From RGIG3178 sp964533965 (lineage in GTDB: Bacteria; Bacillota; Clostridia; Christensenellales; QAND01): a stretch of 64,000 bases of DNA. This document shows, piece by piece, positions 19,101-25,898 of the stretch (its first letter is position 1; every line of letters begins with the position of its first letter). Location of the stretch: positions 20,268 through 84,267 of the forward strand of contig CAZHNN010000011.1 of assembly GCA_964533965.1 (NCBI GenBank), read 5' to 3'. Below the pieces are notes generated by a model that did not search any database, was not told the origin of the DNA, and was given only the letters and a program-made list of their open reading frames with translations. A program made the translations under genes and the position numbers.

Positions 19101-19857
19101 CATACTGCTCCCCAAAACAAACGCAGAGCAGGCCGAAGCCATCAAACAGAGACTTTTTGAAACGACGATCACCACAAAGCTTGATTCCATTATGGTCTCC
19201 CTGGCGGTCGGCTATTCGGTCAAGGATACCAGGGACAGGGACATCATGGAAATATACAAAGACGCCGACAATCATATGTATAAGAACAAGATGAAATACG
19301 GCAAGATCATGCGAAGCCAGACGATTGAAACGGTGCTGCGAAACATCAACAGCAAATACGATAGGGAGCAGATTCATACGGAGAGGGTTTCCCAATACTG
19401 CGAAAGCATCGCCAGGGCGTTGAATTTGAGCGGTAAGGAAATAGAGGAGTGCAAGATCGCAGGAATACTGCATGATATTGGCAAAATCGTTGTTCCGGCG
19501 GAAGTGCTCAACAAACCGGAGCATTTGAACATCGAGGAACGGGAAGCGGTCCGACGGCATGCGTTGATTGGCTACCAGATATTAAAAGCGGTTGATGAAT
19601 ATGCCGGGTTCGCGGAAGCCGTGCTCTATCATCACGAACGATGGGATGGAACGGGCTATCCGGTAGGCCTGTTGGGGGATGACATACCGCTTCAGGCGCG
19701 GATCATCGCGGTGGCCGATGCCTACGAGGCCATGACAGCGAAAAGAATATATCAAAAAACGAAGACGAAGGGCGAGGCGCGCGAAGAACTGATCCGAGGT
19801 GCGGGAACACAGTTCGACCCGGAAATCATCAGAGTCTTTGTGGAAAAAGTAATTTAA
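16168..19857 (+). CDS. 7xPAS-GGDEF-HD-GYP cyclic-di-GMP signalling protein
   Basis: 1229 residues, no membrane segment. Seven PAS/PAC units (about 16-138, 140-256, 260-385, 387-510, 513-635, 637-758, 760-890), then GGDEF (892-1045) with intact GGDEF at 973-977 and an RxxD inhibitory site (RADD 964-967), then HD-GYP (1055-1229) with HD at 1102-1103 and HHERWDGTGYP at 1155-1165. Both catalytic motifs are intact. Family knowledge: GGDEF makes c-di-GMP from two GTP; HD-GYP usually degrades it to GMP, although HD-GYP proteins with a GGDEF in front vary. PAS 3 and 4 closely match the first two PAS units of the kinase at 11352-15115. The ATG follows GGGAG nine bases upstream. Confidence 0.96.
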   Translation: MIDKANTVMNKDMLINSEEKYSFLIENSPDVIYTVSNQGIYTYVSPACEQLLGYRAEYLLGKTFCTDIHQDDRMLCRNFLRKVLETGEKQQCIQYRIRHQDGSWVWHSSSAAPLKDASGNTVGLLGTIRDITELKKANQKLFDTAEEFERFFFVNPDLLCIADTQGRLLRVNKAWENTLGYPVHVLEGSKFMQFVHPDDIAKTLYVMRKLAKKEDVINFVNRYRCSDNTYKYIEWRSHPYGDLIYAAARDITERKTAELELKRIREFQDEAQGIAHIGSWERDYKTDTYFWSDESYQIYGVGTDFNITNESIMALRHPDDRDNAAIVIAESLHGKSFSEYEYRIVRPDGEIRHIHATRKMAYDELGNPLRGIGVIQDITERKQAELEIQRIQRNLEEAQSIAHIGSWERNLITNQIIWSDEAYRIYGLDPATSKMDFDTVVSMWHQDDRDFVLSIHQEMSRGKDFAEYEFRVIRPDSEIRTIHVIRRTIYDESGRAIRAIGTLQDVTEKKQAETAQQENERYLRTILETTHDGFLIVEQDGKIIDANDAYCNMSGYCKEELLRLHIWELIDTETEDAQDNLHKFTRAESQLFVARHRKKDGSTFDVEASVTCMHGDPVVFISFFRDISERKNAEELLLHSYDLMSYIIEHNRSAIAVLDKNLRYMYLSQRFLEAYKIGNKDIIGKHHYEVMPDLPENWKDVHQRALRGEVCSTEDDLYVHSDGSVEWSQWECRPWFEKDGSIGGIILYIEIINERKQLEKDIFNERELFKTTLLSVGDGVISTDNYGKIKILNPIAETLCGISQEEAIGKPLEEVFKTLHEFTRKPEKNPVKRILETGQIIRNENHTILVSATDREIAIEKNVAPIRDSEGKTTGIVIVFRDITEAREKQKQVEYLSLHDPLTGLYSRLYMEDAIKRLDTDRNLPFTIMVLDVNGLKLTNDAFGHEMGDRLLKTVAEIMTKTCRADDIICRIGGDEFAILLPKTNAEQAEAIKQRLFETTITTKLDSIMVSLAVGYSVKDTRDRDIMEIYKDADNHMYKNKMKYGKIMRSQTIETVLRNINSKYDREQIHTERVSQYCESIARALNLSGKEIEECKIAGILHDIGKIVVPAEVLNKPEHLNIEEREAVRRHALIGYQILKAVDEYAGFAEAVLYHHERWDGTGYPVGLLGDDIPLQARIIAVADAYEAMTAKRIYQKTKTKGEAREELIRGAGTQFDPEIIRVFVEKVI

Positions 19858-19860
19858 AAT

Positions 19861-19909
19861 CCGGATTACATTGCGTATGATTACAGATCAAGGGATCGTG
19901 GTAATCCGG
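19861..19909 (+). other. Inverted repeat after the GGDEF/HD-GYP gene
   Basis: CCGGATTAC (19861-19869) is an exact inverted repeat of GTAATCCGG (19901-19909), beginning a few bases after the stop. The loop is long (31 bases) and there is no T-run directly behind it. It may be a weak terminator or a processing/stability structure. Confidence 0.4.
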
Positions 19910-20065
19910 GCGATGCGCCCTCGGTCTTTTAATAAACACCATACCCGGCGTCTTGTTTTAAGGTATACCGCAGCTGGCGGATTCCAACCATAACCGTGCA
20001 TTGAGGCATGCTTGCGGGAATATTCTGTATTACGCGGCATAGCCGCATCCTTTTCATAAGGCGGG

Positions 20066-20506
20066 ATGACAATGACCACAAGGGAATTGTTTGCACGGAT
20101 GATTCGATGCGAAGCAGAAGGAGAAGGGGAAGACGGTATGAAAGCCGTGGCTTCCGTCATCATGAACAGGGTAAATGTTGCATACGGCGAGTATCTTCGT
20201 ACGGGACAAGGCGATTTGCGCAGGATTCTCGAACAGCCGTATCAATTTACCTGCTATATGGATACCATCAACGGCGTTCCGAATCCTCAGAACGTATTCA
20301 ACATAACGCCGGATGCAATCCACTATGAAATAGCGGATTGGGCCCTCTCCGGTAACATCCTGCAGGGGGTGGACCAAAGCCTCTGGTATATGAATCCATA
20401 CGGGATTTGCCCTGATTATTTCCCTTATAACCAATCCGGTGTAATACACAACCGGATAAGGGAACATTGCTTCTATCTCCCGACATCCTATTACGCACAA
20501 ACATGA
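20066..20506 (+). CDS. Cell wall hydrolase, SleB/CwlJ family (Hydrolase_2)
   Basis: 146 residues, essentially a bare Hydrolase_2 domain. Recognisable pieces: FARMIRCEAEGEGEDGMKAVASVIMNRV (contains the conserved acidic residues of the E-A-x-GE motif), QPYQFTCY and NPYGICPDYFPYN. Family knowledge: SleB and CwlJ hydrolyse muramic-delta-lactam spore cortex during germination, and other members are vegetative wall hydrolases. No signal peptide is visible, which fits CwlJ more than SleB. The start is either ATG 20066 or 20072; AAGGCGGG lies directly before the former. It is followed by a strong terminator. It implies, but does not prove, a spore-forming ancestry. Confidence 0.88.
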   Translation: MTMTTRELFARMIRCEAEGEGEDGMKAVASVIMNRVNVAYGEYLRTGQGDLRRILEQPYQFTCYMDTINGVPNPQNVFNITPDAIHYEIADWALSGNILQGVDQSLWYMNPYGICPDYFPYNQSGVIHNRIREHCFYLPTSYYAQT

Positions 20507-20549
20507 TTTGAAAAAGCTATAGTATCCGTAGATGAGTTGTACGTTATTT

Positions 20550-20571
20550 GGGGATGACACATCCCCTTTTT
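20550..20571 (+). terminator. Terminator of the SleB/CwlJ-like gene
   Basis: GGGGATG, a three-base loop, CATCCCC and five T residues. Flanking TTGTACG/CGTACAA sequence could extend the stem. Confidence 0.88.
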
Positions 20572-20588
20572 AGCGTACAAATAAAAAG

Positions 20589-20616
20589 AAAATATTTTGC
20601 AAACGGTCTCCGATAA
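20589..20616 (+). promoter_or_regulatory. Possible sigma-D (sigma-28) promoter
   Basis: TCCGATAA at 20609-20616 resembles the motility sigma -10 (GCCGATAA/CCGATAT), with an A-rich -35 (AAAA, 20589-20592) 16 bases upstream. It lies about 175 bases before a chemoreceptor-domain gene, the class of gene this sigma controls. The -35 is poor, so this is tentative. Confidence 0.3.
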
Positions 20617-20790
20617 AGATAATTAAGTAAATGTTCGATAGATAAAAGGGTAGAAGAATTTGGAGGCGTTCACGATAAGAGGAATCACAAGACATCGATA
20701 GCATTCAATGAATGAAATATCGGTACAAGCACAGTATGGATTTCTAGATTGCAGACATATATTTATTGCCCAAAGGAGATCGTTCGTTCT

Positions 20791-22503
20791 ATGAGAGAAT
20801 TGATCAAAACGGATTTATCCAAATGCGAGGGATGCAACCGCTGTGTGCGCGTATGCCCGGTTGCAGAATGCAACGTTGTGTTCAAACACGATGGAGAGAT
20901 CAAGGTCAAGGTGGACCCGGCAAAATGCATCGCCTGTGGTGCATGCATAAGCGTGTGCAGGCATGAAGCCCGCTCGTATGAGGATGACACCGAGCGGTTT
21001 TTCAACGACCTGAAAAACGGCGTTGCCATATCGATGATGACTGCACCTGCGCTTCGGACGAATTTCTCGAATTGGAAATCCGTGCTTGCATGGCTAAAGA
21101 GCATGGGTGTGCGTAAAATTTACGACGTTTCCCTGGGTGCGGATATCTGTACCTGGGCGCACATTCGTTATCTGGAAAAACACACGGGCCCTGTCATCAC
21201 TCAACCGTGTCCTGCAATCGTAAGCTATATTTCCAAATATCAGTCTGAGCTACTGACACAGCTTTCGCCGATCCACAGCCCCATGATGTGCACGGCGATT
21301 TTAATGCGGGACGAGATGAAGATCACGGATAAAATAGCCGTGCTGTCTCCCTGTATCGCCAAGGCGCGGGAATTTGAGGATACGGGGCTGGCCAGCTACA
21401 ACGTAACCTTCAAAAAGCTCTCAGAATACATGGAGAAAAACCATGTCAAGATCCCCAACTGGGATTTCGAGTTCGACCACATCGCGCCGTCGTTGGGGCG
21501 GATCTATTCGATGCCGGGTGGGCTGAAGGAAAACGTAGAGAATTACTTAGGCAAATCGGTCCGCATTGACAAATCGGAAGGGCAGGGCGTGGTGTATAAA
21601 AACCTTGACCTGCTTGCCAAGGAGTCCAAAACCACAATGCCGCCGATCTTCGACGTGCTCAACTGCCCCGAAGGCTGCAACCTGGGGACGGGTTGCAACC
21701 ACAGCGCATCGGTGTTCAAGGTGAATTCCGTGATGAACAACGAAAAACAGGGCGCGCTTGCACAATATCCCAAGACGGACAAAGCCAAGATGACGGAGCT
21801 CTTTGAAATGTTCGACCGGAAATTGAAGATCGAATCTTTCATGCGCAGCTACAAGAACCAACGCGTTCACCAGATACCGTATTCCGAAAGCGATGTGGAG
21901 AAAGCGTTCATTCAATTGGGCAAGCTGCACCATGAGCAACGGACGCACGACTGTTTCGCTTGTGGGTCGGATACCTGTCACGAAATGGCCGTTCGCATCG
22001 CGAAGGGCATCAACGTTCCAGATAATTGCATGGAGAAGACCAGATCGGATATCCTGCACGAACACGAGGCCTTTATCAAAGAGAGAAGCAACAGCCTTGT
22101 GAACCTCAACCAGATATCCGAAGAGATTGAGAGCTTCAAAAAGGTGTTCGACGATGTGCTTAAAAGCGTCAATGGCGTTGAATCGGCAATCCAGCAATAC
22201 AACGAGCTGGCACAGATGATCAATAAGATCGCCATGCAAACACAGCTCCTCTCGCTCAATGCGTCGGTGGAGGCGGCGAGGGCTGGCAGCGCAGGGCGTG
22301 GATTCTCCGTGATAGCCGAAGCCATTCGGGATCTTGCGGCAGAATCGCAAAAATCCATTGCGTCCATGACGGATACCAGAGCGTATGCGCTTCGGACGAT
22401 CAACGACATCTCCAACGCAAGCAGGGCTTCGGATTCCTATCTTGTAAAGGTTTCGGATTATATAACGGAAATATCCCGTGCGATCGGTGGTTCAGCCAAA
22501 TAG
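20791..22503 (+). CDS. [FeFe]-hydrogenase-like H-cluster protein fused to a chemoreceptor signalling domain
   Basis: 570 residues, soluble. Two [4Fe-4S] ferredoxin motifs (C12/15/18/22 and C46/49/52/56). An [FeFe]-hydrogenase large-subunit core (about 75-310) follows, with degenerate L1 TQPCP (C140), L2 SPCIAK (C188) and L3 NCPEGC (C292, C296). All four H-cluster cysteine ligands are kept, but the catalytic TSCCP cysteine used for proton transfer is a proline. Next a CxxCGxxxC...C iron-sulfur domain (C388, C391, C396, C413). Last an MCP signalling hairpin (about 440-570: IAMQTQLLSLNASVEAARAGSAGRGFSV). Family knowledge: lost proton-transfer residues mark sensory hydrogenase clades. Inference: a cytosolic H2 or redox sensor feeding CheA/CheW. 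The ATG follows AAAGGAG; TTG 20749 is an alternative. Confidence 0.92.
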   Translation: MRELIKTDLSKCEGCNRCVRVCPVAECNVVFKHDGEIKVKVDPAKCIACGACISVCRHEARSYEDDTERFFNDLKNGVAISMMTAPALRTNFSNWKSVLAWLKSMGVRKIYDVSLGADICTWAHIRYLEKHTGPVITQPCPAIVSYISKYQSELLTQLSPIHSPMMCTAILMRDEMKITDKIAVLSPCIAKAREFEDTGLASYNVTFKKLSEYMEKNHVKIPNWDFEFDHIAPSLGRIYSMPGGLKENVENYLGKSVRIDKSEGQGVVYKNLDLLAKESKTTMPPIFDVLNCPEGCNLGTGCNHSASVFKVNSVMNNEKQGALAQYPKTDKAKMTELFEMFDRKLKIESFMRSYKNQRVHQIPYSESDVEKAFIQLGKLHHEQRTHDCFACGSDTCHEMAVRIAKGINVPDNCMEKTRSDILHEHEAFIKERSNSLVNLNQISEEIESFKKVFDDVLKSVNGVESAIQQYNELAQMINKIAMQTQLLSLNASVEAARAGSAGRGFSVIAEAIRDLAAESQKSIASMTDTRAYALRTINDISNASRASDSYLVKVSDYITEISRAIGGSAK

Positions 22504-22520
22504 CATACGGATAACTTGAG

Positions 22521-22551
22521 CCGCCATCTTTGTAGAGATGGCGGTTTCGTT
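22521..22551 (+). terminator. Terminator of the H-cluster/MCP gene
   Basis: CCGCCATCT (22521-22529) pairs with AGATGGCGG (22536-22544), followed by TTTCGTTT. Confidence 0.85.
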
Positions 22552-22634
22552 TATTCTTCGCTACAGGTACTTAAGAGATCAACCAGCCACTTGCCATTTG
22601 GCGTATCAACGGATTCGCGCGCTGTATACCGGTT

Positions 22635-23555
22635 TCATTGTATCGCCTCCGCCTGCAATGTGGCGAACATATCCCCGTTTTCAAGGATGAAAACCGCCTC
22701 CGCATTTTCCTTTTTCAGCAGTTTCAAGCCATCCTTGATACCCAAAACAAAAATGCTGGTGGACAGCGCATCGGCGAGTTCGGATCTATCAGCAATCACA
22801 GTGACGCTTAAAAGCCTACTGTCTGCAGGATAACCGGTTTTCGGGTTCAACAAGTGGTGGTAGCGCTTTCCTTCTCGGACGAAGAACTGCTCATTCACGG
22901 CAGAAGTGACGATAGTCTTATCGGAAACGGATATGACGGACGCATATACGCCTCTTGTTGAAAGCGGATTTTGTATGCCGATCCGCCAGCATCCGCCGTC
23001 CTCCGGATTGCTGCCCATGGCTACGACGTTGCCGCCCAGGTTGATCAGCGCGTCCCGTACACCATTTTCAAGTAGTATCCGCCTTACTTCATCAGCGGCA
23101 TAACCCTTGGCGATGCCGCCCAAATCAATTGCCATTTTGGGCTTTGAAAGATACGCCGTCTTTTCATCTGCATCAAGGATCAAATCCCTGTAATTGACCA
23201 GCTTTTTCGCTTTTCGTATTTCTCGTTCAATCGGAAAGTCCCCGCCGCCACTGAAATTCCAGAGGGTTGTAAGCGGACGAACGGTTATATCAAATGCCCC
23301 GCCGGATGCCTTGGACATAGCAACCGCCCTCTGCAAAAGAGCAAAGACATCGGGGTTTACTTTCTGAGGCGAGATGCCGGCTTTTATGGAAATTTGGGAG
23401 ATCTCGCTGTCTTCATGATAAGCCGACATTCTGTCGTTGATCTCCCAAACCCTTGAAACAGCCAGGCCGATTGCTTTTTCCGCGTGTTCGCCGTATGCCG
23501 TTATGTTGCTTTGCGTTCCTAATGCAAAGAAGTGCGTTTCCGATTGTTTGGTCAT
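22635..23555 (-). CDS. apbE: ApbE, FAD:protein FMN transferase
   Basis: 306 residues. ApbE landmarks are present: TQSNITAYG near the start, DRMSAYHEDSEISQIS, AFDITVRPL, the FAD-binding AIDLGGIAKGYAADEV, NLGGNVVAMG, HLLNPKTGYPA and ADALSTSIFVLG. Family knowledge: it transfers FMN from FAD onto a threonine of an FMN-binding domain. Its substrate is very likely the tail of the gene immediately upstream (23557-24825). The ATG at 23555 is separated from that gene's TAA by one base, so the two are translationally coupled. Odd: no signal peptide or lipobox is visible, although many ApbE proteins work outside the membrane and the predicted target domain is probably extracytosolic. Confidence 0.95.
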   Translation of the reverse strand: MTKQSETHFFALGTQSNITAYGEHAEKAIGLAVSRVWEINDRMSAYHEDSEISQISIKAGISPQKVNPDVFALLQRAVAMSKASGGAFDITVRPLTTLWNFSGGGDFPIEREIRKAKKLVNYRDLILDADEKTAYLSKPKMAIDLGGIAKGYAADEVRRILLENGVRDALINLGGNVVAMGSNPEDGGCWRIGIQNPLSTRGVYASVISVSDKTIVTSAVNEQFFVREGKRYHHLLNPKTGYPADSRLLSVTVIADRSELADALSTSIFVLGIKDGLKLLKKENAEAVFILENGDMFATLQAEAIQ

Positions 23556-23556
23556 G

Positions 23557-24825
23557 TTACTTCGCCTTTGCAAGCGCGTTGGCAACCGCGTACATAATGC
23601 CCTTGCTCGAATAGGTCGCGCCGCTGATCGCCTTAACGGACGTGCTTTGCGCGCTGATGATCTCAGAAGTAACGGTTGAGAAAGCGCGGTTGTAATACTT
23701 GCCATCATCCCTTGTGGATACCGTGCTGATGTTGCTTATTTTGCCGCCGGAGATGGTGACGGAAACCGTCGTTGTGCCGCGGAATCCGTTGCCGGAACCC
23801 TGATACGTTCCGTCCTTGTAGCTAAAAGCCTGTGTGGGCGTAGCGGTTGCTGCAGGAGTGTTTGTAGGCATCGTTGTTGTAGGTGTCGGGCTTGGCGTAT
23901 TTACATACGAACCGGGCTGCGTGCCGGCAGGCGTTGCAATAGCCTGTGCGGATTGCGACGCTGCAGCCGATACATCTGTGCTGGATACAACCAGAGAACC
24001 AATGTAGTATAAGCCCATGACAGAGGCAACGGTCGCTGCGGTTGCCAATGGCTTAACGTCGCTGCCTGCGATAGTCAAGATAACGTTCGACCGCGGGCAT
24101 TTCGGGATGCACTTCATGCATTGGATGCATTCACCGCTTCGAACGACGTCGTACTTGTACAGCGGTATCCCCATAGCGCATTCGTTCGTGCAAACGCGGC
24201 ACTTGCCGCACTTGTCGGCAGGCTTTTTGATTGAAGCGATCCGCAGCGTGCTTGCCGCTGCGAATGCCGCACCCATAGGGCAGAAATACCGGCAGAAGAA
24301 ACGCTCGACGAACAGAGAACCGACCAGTATGGCGATGAGCAGGATGGTTCCGACTGTAAACGAGGTAAAAGCCAATCCCCAGTCCGGCGTCAGCGAGAAC
24401 TCCATGCCGAACACATCCCATGGGCTCCACGATGAGAACAAGCCAAGCCCCAATATCCAGATGCCGATCAAGGTAAAGAAGAACAGGACATATTTGCATT
24501 TTTTCAAAACTGCATCGAATCGTTCGGGAATCCTATAGTTGATCCGGAACAGCTTCTTGCCGACAAAATGAAAAAGATCACCAAGAGAGCCGAACGCGCA
24601 CATCCACCCACAGAACAAACGTCCGAAAACCAGCGTGATCACTAGCAAGAAAACGGTAACAAACAGCTCCGGGAGCAGGGAAGTAAAATCGAAAGTTCCA
24701 TTGACAATCGCCGTCGTCACTGTTTTCAAACCGTTGAATGCATCTATAAACAGCATGGGCAGCAGGAAAAAGGATGCTATCTGCAAAGCCCAGCGCACAA
24801 TTTGCGTTTTTGAAACTTTTTTCAT
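23557..24825 (-). CDS. NapH-like membrane ferredoxin with flavinylated FMN-binding tail
   Basis: 422 residues. About six membrane segments carry the paired cysteine motifs GRLFCGWMCAFGSLGDL (about 68-84) and ERFFCRYFCPMGA (about 174-186) of the NapH/NosR/RdxA group. Then a double [4Fe-4S] domain (CGKCRVCTNEC, 206-216; CIQCMKCIPKC, 233-243), a further membrane helix (about 261-282), a Pro/Thr linker, and an FMN_bind domain (about 335-422) with the flavinylation motif SGATYSS (T404 is the likely FMN-bearing threonine). Inference: passes electrons across the membrane to an extracytosolic flavin acceptor. The terminal acceptor is not encoded nearby. Start at ATG 24825 after GGAGGTGG. Confidence 0.92.
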   Translation of the reverse strand: MKKVSKTQIVRWALQIASFFLLPMLFIDAFNGLKTVTTAIVNGTFDFTSLLPELFVTVFLLVITLVFGRLFCGWMCAFGSLGDLFHFVGKKLFRINYRIPERFDAVLKKCKYVLFFFTLIGIWILGLGLFSSWSPWDVFGMEFSLTPDWGLAFTSFTVGTILLIAILVGSLFVERFFCRYFCPMGAAFAAASTLRIASIKKPADKCGKCRVCTNECAMGIPLYKYDVVRSGECIQCMKCIPKCPRSNVILTIAGSDVKPLATAATVASVMGLYYIGSLVVSSTDVSAAASQSAQAIATPAGTQPGSYVNTPSPTPTTTMPTNTPAATATPTQAFSYKDGTYQGSGNGFRGTTTVSVTISGGKISNISTVSTRDDGKYYNRAFSTVTSEIISAQSTSVKAISGATYSSKGIMYAVANALAKAK

Positions 24826-24993
24826 CCATCCACCTCCAATTTCATAGTTGCATAATAACCATGAGTTTTGGATTTTGAATGGCAAACAATTGACAACATA
24901 ATATAAGATATTGAACAAAAGAACTACGATAAGCTGAATGAAAACAATACCGGAAACTTTGGAAAGGACTGATGATTAGCAATCCGGATCTTG

Positions 24994-25593
24994 TCAAAAA
25001 ACGCGGTATGCGCAGAGAAACCGCTTTATCCGATAGGGAGAATGGAGTATATCCTTGCTGATGCAGATGCCTTTTGCCCGATTCAAAGCGCTGATCATGC
25101 TGCCATCTCCAAGATAGATACCGACATGCCCTTCGAACACGAGAATGTCGCCACGTTTTAGCTCGTCCATGCTAGCAATTTTGACATAATTGCCATTGCG
25201 CCACATGGCGGATGTCCAATACGGCTGATTGACTCCCGCTTGGTTTAAGCACCAGTAGACAAAACCGGAGCAATCGAAGGCATTTGGCCCCTTACCGCCC
25301 CGTTCGTATCGGCTGGCAAGCTTCGATTCTGCAATGGCGATGAATTGCTCGACGTTCGAGCTTTTTGCCGTTTCAGCCGCATCTGAACCATTTTCGGATA
25401 TGGTATTTTGCAGGATGCGGGATTCGGAAGAAGCCCATATCTGCTGTAAAGCTCGTATGGGAAAATATGCTGTCATCGGGAATGATCCGCGATATGTGAC
25501 GTTCAAATCAAGAAATGGCGCGGCGGATACCGTCTTGGAAAACAGGGAGATGGCGAGTGACAACAGGACCGCATATACCATTAGTTTCTTCAA
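24994..25593 (-). CDS. Secreted NlpC/P60 wall hydrolase (paralogue)
   Basis: 199 residues. Signal peptide (about 1-25, ending VSAAP), a 65-residue segment, then an NlpC/P60 domain (about 80-199) with Cys108 (NAFDCSGFVYWCL) and His156 (GHVGIYLG). The catalytic domain is very close to that at 5431-6066 (shared GGKGPNAFDCSGFVYWCLN), but the PG_binding_1 repeat is missing; the N-terminal part keeps only a faint FPIRALQQIW. The start is taken as TTG 25593, nine bases after GGGGG, giving MKKLMVYAVLL; the in-frame TTG at 25629 is less well placed. It likely cuts wall stem peptides. Confidence 0.9.
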   Translation of the reverse strand: MKKLMVYAVLLSLAISLFSKTVSAAPFLDLNVTYRGSFPMTAYFPIRALQQIWASSESRILQNTISENGSDAAETAKSSNVEQFIAIAESKLASRYERGGKGPNAFDCSGFVYWCLNQAGVNQPYWTSAMWRNGNYVKIASMDELKRGDILVFEGHVGIYLGDGSMISALNRAKGICISKDILHSPYRIKRFLCAYRVF

Positions 25594-25811
25594 AAGCGGT
25601 ATGCCCCCAATCCGGGTTTTAACTTTCAACGCTTTTTTGTATCAGTTAAATTATAAAATCATGGAGTGATAATTACAATTATATTACTATATATTAACAA
25701 ACTGTAAAATATCGGACGCGAGCGCGTTTTTATGTTCCAATAGTCGCAAAGTGAAAGGTACATACCAGCAAACCCGAACAATTGTTAAGACAATTTAATC
25801 AGGCGTGTATA

Positions 25812-25840
25812 TATATTATCGGACTCCGATATGGTATAAT
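25812..25840 (+). promoter_or_regulatory. Extended -10 promoter with embedded palindrome
   Basis: TG-G-TATAAT (25832-25840) is an extended -10; the -35 region TATATT (25812-25817) is weak. Between them lies TATCGG-ACT-CCGATA (25817-25831), a perfect 6+6 palindrome in the spacer. This arrangement suggests an operator controlling the dehydrogenase gene. Confidence 0.55.
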
Positions 25841-25898
25841 ATATTTAATAAATTTCTCCGGTATGGAGATCGAAAAATGCGAAAGTGAGGAAGAGTGT

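Noticed and set aside
20066..22503. Spore-cortex hydrolase and H-cluster/MCP gene as one operon
   Set aside because: A strong terminator at 20550-20571 separates them, and a promoter-like region follows it.
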